Source of the DNA: an uncultured Flavobacteriaceae bacterium
GTDB taxonomy: Bacteria > Bacteroidota > Bacteroidia > Flavobacteriales > Flavobacteriaceae
DNA length: 64,000 nucleotides
Assembly: GCA_938092005.1 (NCBI GenBank)
Contig: CALKOU010000001.1
Span: 1-64,000, forward strand
Direction of reading: 5' to 3'
Below are positions 8,580-18,347 of this stretch, in pieces. The position numbers were made by a program, and so were the translations under genes. The first letter of the stretch is position 1. Each line of letters starts with the position of its first letter. The notes under the pieces were generated by a model, which saw only the letters and a program-made list of their open reading frames with translations, did not search any database and was not told the DNA's origin.

Positions 8580-10747
8580 TTCTTCTTGCGTTCTACAAGT
8601 TCTAGTGCTTCAACATTAACCTGCGTTGTGAATATGCCATAATTTACAATGGCCTTCTTTTTTTCTAAGGTGTCAATAGTGCCAACGGCTTTGCCGTCAA
8701 ACATGCGGACTTTATCACCTAATTGAAACGTAACCTTTGGTCGGAATGTTTCTTTAGGCTTTTCAGCTTTCTGTTTCTTTTTTTCTTCTCGCACCACTTC
8801 AACCTTTGCTGCTACTTCTTTTTTAATAGCGCGTTTTTCTTGTTTTTCTTTCTTGTGTTCTGCAACAGATTTTCGCTTTCGTTTGGCGTTTTCAGTTTCT
8901 ACAATTCGAAGTAAATCAGCAATAAGCGGGCGTTTTTTGTTGGTTATGAAAAAGCGTTCTGCTGCCTCATTTACTTTATTGCCCAAAACGATCATGCGTT
9001 TTTCCTGATCAAACATCTCCTGATAACGTTCCAACTTTTGCTTAACTTTTGAATTTAATGTTTCAAGCTTTTCGTTTTCCTTTTTGTTTTTAACAGAGGC
9101 TTCTTGTAAAGCTTTAGATGTTTTACTCATGGTTGCGCGCTCTTTTTGGAGCTTAGCAATACTGGCATCGAAACGTACCTTTCCGCGTTCGATTTTCTTC
9201 TTTGCCTTATTGATTAAACTATACGGAATACCGTTTTTCTCTGCTACTTCAAACGTAAATGAGCTTCCTGCCTCACCGGTTACCAAATGAAATGTAGGTT
9301 GCAAACTTCTGCCATCAAACTGCATGTTGGCATTGGTCATGTGTGGCAGTTCATTAGCCAGTAACTTCAAGTTAGAGTAGTGTGTTGTTATTGCGCCAAA
9401 AGCGTTGCGTTCGTAAAACACTTCTAAAAATATTTCAGCAAGGGCACCCCCAAGTTCTGGATCGGATCCTGTACCAAACTCATCGATTAAAAATAAGGTT
9501 TTCGCATCACATTTCTTTAGAAATCGTTGCATGTTTTTTAAACGGTAACTGTAGGTACTTAATTCATTTTCAATGGATTGATTATCGCCTATATCGGTAA
9601 GTATACGATCAAAAACACTCATATGACTTGATTCATCCACTGGGATTAGAAAGCCACTTTGCAACATAATTTGCAGTAAACCAATGGTCTTAAGCGTTAT
9701 GCTTTTCCCACCAGCGTTAGGCCCTGAAATGACAACAATCCGATTTTCTGGGTGTAAATGAATGTCTTGCGGGTAGGTTGTATTTCGCTTTTTTTTGTTG
9801 CTCAAATAGAGTAGGGGGTGGAATGCTTTTTTAATATCAATCTCCTGCGTTTCACTTAAAATGGGCATCACCGCATTCATTTCCTTAGCATAATATGCCT
9901 TAGCAGCATGTGTATCAATCAATGTTAGCAGTTGAGCAAACTGTTTGAAGTCGGTTGCAAAAGGTCGCATAAAGTTTGTCAACTCACGAAGAATTAAATC
10001 GACCTCCTCTTTTTCATCGTAAATGAGGTTTTGCAGTTCTTGTGTGTGCTGCAATGTGGTTTGCGGCTCTATGTAAACAATACTGCCTGTCTTACTACTC
10101 CCGTGAATGACGCCTTTTACTTTACGTCTATACATGGCTTTTACCGCTAAAACACGTCTGTTTGCCATGACCGTTTCCCGAATCTCATCTAAAAAACCAG
10201 AACCTTGATAAGTGCTAAGCGCAGCACCAAAACTCTGACTTATTTTAGATCGAACGCCGTTCATCTGTCTACGAATTACATATAGCTTATCTGATGCACG
10301 ATCTTTTACATCGCCAAATTTATCAATGACACGGGTTATTTCGGTAGGAATTTCTTTGATTGGTGTTTGTTCGCCCGTTGCTTCAAAAAGTGAAGGATAA
10401 CGTTCCTTGTTCTTTTTTAAGAAAGTAATAAGCGTATTTGTTGTATCCACCAACAATAGCAGTTTTCTAAATCCCTCGATTTCAATTTTACTATTTTCAA
10501 TATTAAGTAACGAAACTTCAGCGGCAACATCATCAAAGCCATGGTTGGGTATCGGCTTTTCTTCACCAAACGAACACGCATACTCGTTTGTGCGCAACAA
10601 AGCGCGCTTTACGGAGTTTTCATCACTTGAAGGAGTCGTAGTAATCATTTGTGCTTTTCCAGACTCCGTAGCACAGCGTAAGGCAGCTTGTTCAAGAACT
10701 ACTCCAAACTCTAAATCATCGAGTGCTTTTTGTGCTATTTTTTTCAT
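8576..10747 (-). CDS. MutS2-type ATPase lacking a recognisable C-terminal Smr domain
   Basis: Walker A GPNAGGKSITLKT, DIGDNQSIENELSTYS, FLIDEFGTGSDP; ends at a KOW-like DKVRMFDGKAVGTI segment. ATG at 10747 preferred. Confidence 0.88.
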   Translation of the reverse strand: MKKIAQKALDDLEFGVVLEQAALRCATESGKAQMITTTPSSDENSVKRALLRTNEYACSFGEEKPIPNHGFDDVAAEVSLLNIENSKIEIEGFRKLLLLVDTTNTLITFLKKNKERYPSLFEATGEQTPIKEIPTEITRVIDKFGDVKDRASDKLYVIRRQMNGVRSKISQSFGAALSTYQGSGFLDEIRETVMANRRVLAVKAMYRRKVKGVIHGSSKTGSIVYIEPQTTLQHTQELQNLIYDEKEEVDLILRELTNFMRPFATDFKQFAQLLTLIDTHAAKAYYAKEMNAVMPILSETQEIDIKKAFHPLLYLSNKKKRNTTYPQDIHLHPENRIVVISGPNAGGKSITLKTIGLLQIMLQSGFLIPVDESSHMSVFDRILTDIGDNQSIENELSTYSYRLKNMQRFLKKCDAKTLFLIDEFGTGSDPELGGALAEIFLEVFYERNAFGAITTHYSNLKLLANELPHMTNANMQFDGRSLQPTFHLVTGEAGSSFTFEVAEKNGIPYSLINKAKKKIERGKVRFDASIAKLQKERATMSKTSKALQEASVKNKKENEKLETLNSKVKQKLERYQEMFDQEKRMIVLGNKVNEAAERFFITNKKRPLIADLLRIVETENAKRKRKSVAEHKKEKQEKRAIKKEVAAKVEVVREEKKKQKAEKPKETFRPKVTFQLGDKVRMFDGKAVGTIDTLEKKKAIVNYGIFTTQVNVEALELVERKKK

Positions 10748-10791
10748 ATCAATTTTTCCTACCTTGAGGCAACGCAAAAATAGCTTTTTTC

Positions 10792-11457
10792 ATGAAGGTT
10801 CGACTGATAAAATCGTGGCAAGAACAGTTAGCAGATGAATTTGCCAAACCCTACTTTGAAGTGTTAGCCAAATTTGTACGTGATGAGTATCAGGAATTTA
10901 GCTGTTACCCTCCTGGTAAAGACATCTTTACGGCATTTGATTTATGCCCGTTTGATAAGGTTCGCGTGGTTATTTTAGGGCAGGACCCTTATCATGGGCC
11001 AGGACAGGCTCATGGGCTTTGCTTTTCAGTTCCTGACGGGATCACGCATCCGCCATCGCTTATTAACATACTTAAAGAATTGCAGCAAGATATGGGGAAA
11101 CCCTATCCGCAGAGCGGTGCCTTAACACCTTGGGTGCAGCAAGGCGTTTTATTGCTTAACGCTACGTTGACCGTTAGGGCAGGACAGGCGGGAAGTCATC
11201 AAAAAAAAGGATGGGAACCATTTACCGATGCTGTGATTGACAAATTATCAACACATGCAAAGGGTCTTGTTTTTATGTTGTGGGGGAATTATGCCAAACA
11301 AAAAGGCAAACATATTGATCGGAACAAGCACCTTGTTTTGGAAGCAGGACATCCTTCGCCACTGAGTGCCAATAGGGGGTTGTGGTTTGGGAACAAACAC
11401 TTTAGTAAAGCCAATACTTACCTGGTTGAACAAGGCAAAACAGCCATTGACTGGTAG
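10792..11457 (+). CDS. ung: uracil-DNA glycosylase
   Basis: VVILGQDPYHGPGQAHGLCFSV, LLLNATLTVR, GHPSPLS motifs. Confidence 0.95.
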   Translation: MKVRLIKSWQEQLADEFAKPYFEVLAKFVRDEYQEFSCYPPGKDIFTAFDLCPFDKVRVVILGQDPYHGPGQAHGLCFSVPDGITHPPSLINILKELQQDMGKPYPQSGALTPWVQQGVLLLNATLTVRAGQAGSHQKKGWEPFTDAVIDKLSTHAKGLVFMLWGNYAKQKGKHIDRNKHLVLEAGHPSPLSANRGLWFGNKHFSKANTYLVEQGKTAIDW

Positions 11458-12150
11458 CTATTTTTTGGTGAATGTTATGGTGCAAAACGAAGCTTTAACC
11501 TCAGTACCATTTCCAAGAGGTTGATCTACAAATCGCGTAATTTTCGCTTTGGGCTGCGTGTCGCTATTGGCTGAAGTAAATGTTACACCATTATCAGTAC
11601 CTGCATCATAAACATGCCCCACAAGTGTTTTTGTATCAACAAATTCGCCTTTGTCATCAGTTAAATTTGCATTCACACAGGCTACATACCAATCAGGGCT
11701 AGGGGCTACCATAGTCACTAAGGATACCGCAGGGAAACCTGTATGTACTTCAATATCCATACTTATGGTTCCAACCCCACTTCCTAAACCATTGCCAACA
11801 TATGTTTTTAGTCCTTTTTTGTCATCTACAAGTGCTTGCAGTTCGGAAACTAGGGTAGACGTAGCCCCCGTTTCAGCCATGATTTCGATGCCAGCAGTAG
11901 CAATTCGTCCTGAATTAAAAAAGGGATTGTCTTTTTCATGTACCCAACCCACTAAAGGGGAAAAGTGTGGTCCCGAGGGATAATCAGTAGGGAAATCATT
12001 GCTGTTCCAATCAAAAGAAAAAGTGACCGCATAAGATACATCTTGTCTTGCTGGAATTTCTTTAGGTGGTGTTGGTGTTAACGTAATATCTTCTTTAGGC
12101 TCACAGGAACAAATTATAAGCATTAGCAATATTATGGTGTGTGTTTTCAT
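11458..12150 (-). CDS. spondin-domain-like lipoprotein
   Basis: Lipobox IILLMLIICSC; Y.VTFSFDW...FSPLVGWVHEKDNPFFNSGRIATAGIE resembles bacterial spondin-domain proteins. Confidence 0.65.
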   Translation of the reverse strand: MKTHTIILLMLIICSCEPKEDITLTPTPPKEIPARQDVSYAVTFSFDWNSNDFPTDYPSGPHFSPLVGWVHEKDNPFFNSGRIATAGIEIMAETGATSTLVSELQALVDDKKGLKTYVGNGLGSGVGTISMDIEVHTGFPAVSLVTMVAPSPDWYVACVNANLTDDKGEFVDTKTLVGHVYDAGTDNGVTFTSANSDTQPKAKITRFVDQPLGNGTEVKASFCTITFTKK

Positions 12151-12214
12151 GATTTGAGGGTTAGATTAATGTTACATTATTGGTTACCAAATTTAATGAA
12201 ACTAGTTTGTAAGT

Positions 12215-13336
12215 TTAAGCATTATTTAGCAGCATTACAGTTGCTAAGCCTCCTGCACCTGCAATTGCGGCCATTCCAACTTTTTTCGTATTTTTTAATG
12301 AGTGAAACAATCGAACTACTAAAATGGCTCCAGAAGCACCTATTGGATGCCCACGTGAAATTGCACCGCCAAATGGATTGATTATTTCTAAAGGTGCGCC
12401 GCTAAGTTTTGCACACAAAATAGCTTGTACTGCATAAGCCTCCATTAGTTCTAATTGACTGATATTATCCCATTTTAACGCATTCTGATTAAGAATTTGC
12501 TTCATAGCGCTAGCAGGCAAAATTGGAAAGGATTTGGGGTTGCCAGCAATAGTAATACCATCTGAAATTTTAACACAATATGTAGGTTTGTGTTTTTTAA
12601 CAAATGCTTCAGATGCAACACTTACAAAGGCTGCACCATCTGCTCTTGGTGCTGTATTGCACGGATGCGTATGCCCAAATTTGGCTTTCGCTTTGTTAAA
12701 AGTTTCTTGTGTAATGAGTCTGGCAAAAGGATCTATTTGATCATTTGTTGATAATGCAACAATTTCATCTTTAATAGCAACTTTATGCGCTATGGTTTTT
12801 TGATGGCTATTTTGTACCCAATCAAACACCTCTTTATCACTAATGTGATAGGCTTCCTTTAAAGATTTTATGGTAACACCAAGGGGAATAATAGGGTCGT
12901 CTTCAGGGTAAAAAGGAGGACGTTCTAAGGCTTTTGGCGTTTCGCCCCAAGCTGTTGTATAGTGTCGCTGTGGTCTTAGTGAAAAGGATGTTACACCTCC
13001 CGCCAAAATCAAGTCTGCTTCACCATTTTGAATTTGTTTTGCAGCTTGAAGAATGGCATCTAAACCACCTACACATTGTCTATCAATGGAAGTACCAAGT
13101 ATATTTTCAGAAAATCCAGCTTTAAGCGCACAAAGCCGTGCGATATTGCCACCACCACCAATGGCATTAGAAACAAAAATATCATCAACCTCCGATTTGG
13201 GAATGTTCAGACGCATAAGGTTTTCGTTGATCACAACGCTGGCCATTTCTGCAATGGGAGTGTTGCGCAAATATCCTCCAACAGGAACAACACTAGTTCG
13301 TGCTGCGCTAATGATATAGGCGTTTTTTAAACCCAT
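12215..13336 (-). CDS. thiolase-family (acetyl-CoA C-acyltransferase-like) protein, atypical active site
   Basis: SAARTSVVPVGGYL, GNIARLCAL, DRQCVGGLDA, GHPIGASGA; start placed at ATG 13336. Confidence 0.8.
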   Translation of the reverse strand: MGLKNAYIISAARTSVVPVGGYLRNTPIAEMASVVINENLMRLNIPKSEVDDIFVSNAIGGGGNIARLCALKAGFSENILGTSIDRQCVGGLDAILQAAKQIQNGEADLILAGGVTSFSLRPQRHYTTAWGETPKALERPPFYPEDDPIIPLGVTIKSLKEAYHISDKEVFDWVQNSHQKTIAHKVAIKDEIVALSTNDQIDPFARLITQETFNKAKAKFGHTHPCNTAPRADGAAFVSVASEAFVKKHKPTYCVKISDGITIAGNPKSFPILPASAMKQILNQNALKWDNISQLELMEAYAVQAILCAKLSGAPLEIINPFGGAISRGHPIGASGAILVVRLFHSLKNTKKVGMAAIAGAGGLATVMLLNNA

Positions 13337-14559
13337 GTTTTTAGTTTTTGAAGTGCTACTTTCCCATTGGCCAATAATGGCCATTCGGGGCAATGTACCC
13401 ATTTATTTGGAACACCTTGTGCACCTAATGCAGCGTATGCTTGTTTTTTAATTGATTCCCAACGAGCAGGTGTTAGATTTTTTGATGTGACCAAAACAAG
13501 TTTGTTTTCTTTTCTTTCATTGGTTTTCGAAAACAATACTAGTGCTTCTGTTGCTAATGTATTTTTATACCACGATTCAAGTTGTTCAAGGTCAACAACA
13601 TGTCCGCTTATTGAAATTTGACGCCCAGCTCTCCCAACAAAACACAAACGGTTTTGATCATCAATATATCCTTTATCACCTATTGACAAAAACTCATTTT
13701 TGAAATTTAAGGTTTCTTTTTTTTGTAAATAACCATCAAATAATTGATTGCTTTTTGCCCAAATATCACCGGGAGTTTTACGAGGAGCTTCTAGTTGATT
13801 TTTGTCTAAAATTTTCAATTGAACGTCTTTGCAAATTTCACCCTCGCTATTACTGTTATCTGTTGGCCGTTTGATGCAAATAAAACTGGCTTCAGAAGTG
13901 CCGTAAAAAGAAAATATCTGAGCTTTTGGGAAAACATTTTGAAGTGCTTTACGCTGATGTGTGCTAAACGAAGCGCCACCAACAAAAATATACCGAATAT
14001 TTGTTAAAGAATGCAGCTGATCATCTTTGAGCATGCTTATAAGAAAATCGGCATGGAAAGGCGTAATCCACAATATGTAATTGGAAGTAGGGGCTAATGT
14101 TTTAAAATGACGCATTTCTTGTGTTGGAAATACAAGAGGCCTCTGATTTCGTTGTAACGACTCCATTGCGCCAAATAGACTTAAAGAAAAGGGTAGTGCT
14201 CCAAAAACAACGGCTTTCATGTTTGGAAAATTTGCAATTTCGTTTGCAATGAGACCAAAGCTCGTTTGCCAACTTTTAAAGCTTCTAACAATTCCCTTTT
14301 GATGATTTTTAGTCCCACTTGAAAAACAAAGTATCGAGGGCTTGGTAACATTATAGGCACACGTATACACTCCTTTTATGACAGTTTTGTTAACGCATAT
14401 GTTTAGTGCCTTTATTATCTCAGTCGAAATCGGACCAATACTGTATCCAGATTGGAGTAGGGGAATAGCATGATCTAAAAAAAGAGTGCTTTGTGTTTCG
14501 TCAAAAAGTAAAATTTCTTTTTTTGGAAGCGTCACAAAATGTTGAAGGGAAGTTAACAT
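13327..14559 (-). CDS. AMP-binding acyl-CoA synthetase/ligase
   Basis: CFSSGTKNHQKGIVRS (AMP-binding loop), FYGTSEASF, SIGDKGYID..NRLCFVGRAGRQIS. Confidence 0.8.
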   Translation of the reverse strand: MLTSLQHFVTLPKKEILLFDETQSTLFLDHAIPLLQSGYSIGPISTEIIKALNICVNKTVIKGVYTCAYNVTKPSILCFSSGTKNHQKGIVRSFKSWQTSFGLIANEIANFPNMKAVVFGALPFSLSLFGAMESLQRNQRPLVFPTQEMRHFKTLAPTSNYILWITPFHADFLISMLKDDQLHSLTNIRYIFVGGASFSTHQRKALQNVFPKAQIFSFYGTSEASFICIKRPTDNSNSEGEICKDVQLKILDKNQLEAPRKTPGDIWAKSNQLFDGYLQKKETLNFKNEFLSIGDKGYIDDQNRLCFVGRAGRQISISGHVVDLEQLESWYKNTLATEALVLFSKTNERKENKLVLVTSKNLTPARWESIKKQAYAALGAQGVPNKWVHCPEWPLLANGKVALQKLKTWV

Positions 14560-14567
14560 AAATCACC

Positions 14568-14903
14568 TTAACCTCCCACACGTTTAACTTGATGTCCATC
14601 TTTTTGAAGAAAGTCTATGATTTTATCACGCATATTTCCTTGAATGATGATAGTGTCATCTTTTACGCTTCCACCAACACCACAATGCTGTTTTAACTTT
14701 TTAGCCAGGTTTTTTTGTTGTTCGGGCGTACCCTCAAAGCCTTTGATAACGGTAACCGTTTTTCCTGCGCGACCTTTGTTGCTAAAATGCGCTTCTAGGT
14801 GTTGCTTTGACGTTGCTTTTTCTTTTTTTGGCGGTGGGGTATATGCTCCTTCTGCTTCTGGAAAAACCTTTTTTAAATCTGATAAATCGTTGAGTTTTGC
14901 CAT
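14568..14903 (-). CDS. SUI1/YciH-family translation initiation factor
   Basis: GKTVTVIKGFEGTPEQQKNLAKKLKQHCGVGGSVKDDTIIIQGNMRDKIIDFLQKDGHQVKRVGG. Confidence 0.9.
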   Translation of the reverse strand: MAKLNDLSDLKKVFPEAEGAYTPPPKKEKATSKQHLEAHFSNKGRAGKTVTVIKGFEGTPEQQKNLAKKLKQHCGVGGSVKDDTIIIQGNMRDKIIDFLQKDGHQVKRVGG

Positions 14904-15853
14904 TATGATTTTAATAGACCAAGGTCAATAAGTCGTTCGCATAAAAAGTCACCTGCAGCAATATCCTCAAACTGTTTGGGTTGTGATTTGCTAATGCAAT
15001 TGGGCAGTACATCCAAAGGCATTGTTGCAACTGGGTGCATAAAAAATGGAATCGAATACCGAGAGGTTCCCCACATTTCTTTGGGTGGATTAACTACTTT
15101 ATGGATGGTTGATTTTAGGACATTATTCGTGTGTCGTGATAACATGTCGCCAACGTTCACCATAAGCTCATTTTCTCCGGCAATAGCATCAATCCATTCA
15201 CCTTTACGGTTAAGCACTTGTAATCCACGTCCATGTGCCCCCATAAGTAGAGTAATCAGGTTTATATCGCCGTGTGCCGCGGCACGTTCAGCGTTTTTAG
15301 GGGCTGTTTTGATAGGAGGGTAGTGTATAGGCCGCAAAATGCTATTGCCCGTAGCTACAAAATCATCAAAGTAGTGTTCTGTTAATCCTAGGTGAAGGGA
15401 AATGGCTTGTAACAAAGCAATCGCTGTTTGTTCTAGCGCTTTAAAAACCGTTTCTCCCACCGTATTAAAAGCAGAAAGTTCCTCTACGATAACATTGGGT
15501 GGGTAGTATGGTTTCAGTGCATTTGGTACTTCGGCATATTGTCCAAAATGCCAAAATTCTTTTAGGTCACCTTCTTTTTTGCCTTTGGCATGCTCTTTTC
15601 CAAACGATGTATACCCCCGTTGTCCGCCCAAACCTTCAATTTCATATTGCTTTTTAACAGCATCTGGCAAATTGAAAAATGCCTTAATTTGGGCATACAA
15701 CTCATCTGTAAGTGAAGCACTTAAGTAGTGTCCAGAAATGGCAACAAATCCAATTTCTTCAAACGCCTGCCCCAGGTCTATAATAAACTGTTGGCGTTGT
15801 TGTGTATTTCCCGACACAAAGTCTTGAAGGTTTAATGAAGGTATTGTATTCAT
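14903..15853 (-). CDS. isopenicillin N synthase-family 2-oxoglutarate/Fe(II) oxygenase
   Basis: IDLGQAFEEIGFVAISGH, HGDINLITLL (HxD), NVGDMLSRHTN...STIHKV, RYSIPFF. Confidence 0.85.
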   Translation of the reverse strand: MNTIPSLNLQDFVSGNTQQRQQFIIDLGQAFEEIGFVAISGHYLSASLTDELYAQIKAFFNLPDAVKKQYEIEGLGGQRGYTSFGKEHAKGKKEGDLKEFWHFGQYAEVPNALKPYYPPNVIVEELSAFNTVGETVFKALEQTAIALLQAISLHLGLTEHYFDDFVATGNSILRPIHYPPIKTAPKNAERAAAHGDINLITLLMGAHGRGLQVLNRKGEWIDAIAGENELMVNVGDMLSRHTNNVLKSTIHKVVNPPKEMWGTSRYSIPFFMHPVATMPLDVLPNCISKSQPKQFEDIAAGDFLCERLIDLGLLKS

Positions 15854-15869
15854 AACACGAAAATAGGGA

Positions 15870-16973
15870 TTAGCTTAAAACCGACAACAAATGAGTGTAG
15901 GGAAGTTTAAAAGCATCTGCAACTTCTTTGTTCGTTACTACGCCATTATAGATATTAATTCCTTTACGGATGTCAACAGGAAGGGCTTTAAGGGGGGTGT
16001 TAAGCAGTTTTAAAAGATAAGGGAAGGTTTTGTTTGATAATCCTTGTGTTGACGTTCTGGGTACAGCACCCGGCATATTGGCCACTGCATAGTGTAAGAT
16101 ATCGTCAATCAAATAGGTGGGGTCGTTATGTGTGGTAGGACGTGTGGTTTCAAAACACCCCCCTTGATCCACAGCCACATCTACTAAAACAGCACGTGAC
16201 TTTAGGAGCTTGAGCATGTTTTTGGAAATTAATTTAGGAGCTTTTGCACCTTTTACAAGCACGGCACCAATCACGACATCGGCAGTGGGTAGTTGCGCTT
16301 CAATACGTTCTTTCGAAGCATGAGAAGTGTTTATTTTTCCATTATATGTTTGCGCAATTTCTTCTAACCGAGACTCATTAATATCAAAAACCGTCACATT
16401 TGCTCCCATGCCCATTAGTACTTCTGCGGCGTTGATGCCCACCACGCCACCGCCTAAGACTAAGGCATTAGCAGGGGCAACTCCCGTAATACCACCTATA
16501 AGAATTCCGCTACCTCCTTGGGGTTTTTCGAGGTATTTGGCTGCCTGTTGACCTGCCAAACGTCCTGCAACTTCAGACATGGGCGCTAGTAGCGGTAAAG
16601 AACCGTTGTGATTTTCGATGGTTTCATAGGCAATACAAGTAGCTCTAGACGTTAACATGGCTTGTGTTAGCGTTTGTGACGCTGCAAAATGAAAAAAGGT
16701 AAACAGGGTATGATGTGCCTTAATCAATGAATATTCCTCAGGTTGCGGCTCTTTTACTTTTACGATGAATGTTGCGTTTTCATAAACGGCTTCTAATGAA
16801 GGTACCAAGCTTGCACCAGCTTGTAAATAGGCTTCGTTAGAGCAACCTGCGCCCACACCAGCATTTTTTTGCACATACACAGTATGTTGTTTTGTTAATT
16901 GCGCAACGTGTTGTGGCATTAGCCCAACACGGTGCTCTTGCTGCTTACATTCTTTGGGTATACCAATTAGCAT
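15870..16973 (-). CDS. ald: alanine dehydrogenase
   Basis: MLIGIPKECKQQEHRVGLMP, MSEVAGRLAGQ, GITGVAPANALVLGGGVVG, VDVAVDQGGCFET, YAVANMPGAVPRTST. Confidence 0.92.
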   Translation of the reverse strand: MLIGIPKECKQQEHRVGLMPQHVAQLTKQHTVYVQKNAGVGAGCSNEAYLQAGASLVPSLEAVYENATFIVKVKEPQPEEYSLIKAHHTLFTFFHFAASQTLTQAMLTSRATCIAYETIENHNGSLPLLAPMSEVAGRLAGQQAAKYLEKPQGGSGILIGGITGVAPANALVLGGGVVGINAAEVLMGMGANVTVFDINESRLEEIAQTYNGKINTSHASKERIEAQLPTADVVIGAVLVKGAKAPKLISKNMLKLLKSRAVLVDVAVDQGGCFETTRPTTHNDPTYLIDDILHYAVANMPGAVPRTSTQGLSNKTFPYLLKLLNTPLKALPVDIRKGINIYNGVVTNKEVADAFKLPYTHLLSVLS

Positions 16974-17113
16974 AGGGTGTAGGATTTGAATGCAATACGA
17001 ATGTATGTATTTTTGGAATTATATCACACAATTTAACATAATGTAAATTATCGGTCTATTAGAAAAATTAGTATATTAGAGGGCGTAACCTCACTTTTTT
17101 AAAACAACCTATT

Positions 17114-17386
17114 ATGATTATTATATGGTCACCACTTTCAGTAATTCAATTTAAAGAAATTGAAAACTATTTAAAAATAAATTTCGGGAGTAACTCAGCA
17201 AGTGAATTTTCATTTAAATTACTTAAAGCTATTCATTTAATTGCCCAAAATCCATATCTAGGAAAAAAAATATACGATGAAGTTCGTGCGCTTGTTATTG
17301 TCAAACAAATCACCATGCACTACAGAATATCAACACATATTAAAATTTTAACGCTTTGGGACAATAGACAAATGCCTATTGACTAG
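17114..17386 (+). CDS. type II toxin, ParE/RelE family
   Basis: WSPLSVIQFKEIENYL...AIHLIAQNPYLGKKIYDEVRALVIVK...ILTLWDNRQMP. Confidence 0.8.
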   Translation: MIIIWSPLSVIQFKEIENYLKINFGSNSASEFSFKLLKAIHLIAQNPYLGKKIYDEVRALVIVKQITMHYRISTHIKILTLWDNRQMPID

Positions 17387-17693
17387 CGTCTATCTTACTT
17401 TGAATTATTGCAATTACCTCTTCATTAGTGTGGTAGTTACCGCTGGCAATTTGCGCTTCCGCTTGTTTAATCTCTTGCTCAAATTTCCATTTATAGAATG
17501 CTTTAGGATCCACAAGCTCAGCAATTTTTAACATTTCGTCTGTTGTAAAATTATTGGAACTTACTTTTCTATAATAAGTAGCTGAAGTTAACCCTAATTC
17601 TTTAACAAAATGTGACGTTTTGTATTTACTCTCTGTAATTTTCTTTGGTAATTCTTCTTGTAATTTCTTGAATTCTATTATTGTTTTTATCAT
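17376..17693 (-). CDS. putative antitoxin (HTH-like N-terminus, amphipathic C-terminus), convergent to the ParE-like gene
   Basis: KELGLTSATYYRKVSSNNFTTDEMLKIAELVD (HTH-like), EIKQAEAQIASGNYHTNEEVIAIIQSKI C-terminus; 11-nt 3' overlap with the toxin. Start placed at an internal ATG (17693). Confidence 0.55.
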   Translation of the reverse strand: MIKTIIEFKKLQEELPKKITESKYKTSHFVKELGLTSATYYRKVSSNNFTTDEMLKIAELVDPKAFYKWKFEQEIKQAEAQIASGNYHTNEEVIAIIQSKIDASQ

Positions 17694-17889
17694 ATTTTGA
17701 TACATTTTAAACTTATATTTAAAACAAAAATACATTTATTTTGATAAACATTTTAATTCATAAAATAAATGCACAAGAATAATTAGAATATTGCATCATA
17801 CTAAGATTGTTAACAATACGTGGATAATAAGCCTTAGTACTAAAACACGACACATGCATAATGCAGTTAACTTTAATAAAAATTTTAAC

Positions 17890-18306
17890 ATGAACGACCG
17901 TCACAACGACTTGCTTCGAATCCGTCCAGAAATAAAGAAGCATCAAACGTTTGCTAATATGTCGGACGAAGAACGCTTTCAAAACAACACCTTACGCCCT
18001 GTTCTAAAGCTGCAAAACCCGTTGCTTATTGCTGCGTTTATCAATTATGCCAACAAACACAAAGGTGTTTTTTACACATTGTCGCTTGAGAAACGCATGC
18101 AGTACATTGAAACAGCGATTGGTAAGGATCAAAAGTTTCGCAATGCTGTTAAGGGCATGCTTATTGGGCAATTTACGGTGGAAGAATACAAGCACTACAT
18201 TCAAAATTCTTCTAAACTAAACAAACGTATGATGAATTTGGTGATTGTACGTTTACAAGATCAGGTACAGTTGTTGGTTAACGAGACCGTTTCCAAAGCA
18301 GTTTAG
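17890..18306 (+). CDS. hypothetical protein
   Basis: Uninterrupted ORF; ATG at 17890 (MNDRHNDLLRIRPEIKKHQTF) chosen over the upstream in-frame start. Confidence 0.6.
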   Translation: MNDRHNDLLRIRPEIKKHQTFANMSDEERFQNNTLRPVLKLQNPLLIAAFINYANKHKGVFYTLSLEKRMQYIETAIGKDQKFRNAVKGMLIGQFTVEEYKHYIQNSSKLNKRMMNLVIVRLQDQVQLLVNETVSKAV

Positions 18307-18347
18307 TCCATTTTTTGTATATTTAGGGGAACCTTTAATCTTACATT

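Noticed and set aside
8723-8914. Phe-rich ORF opposite the Lys-rich C-terminus of MutS2
   Set aside because: Mirror of Lys/Glu-rich codons, not a plausible protein.
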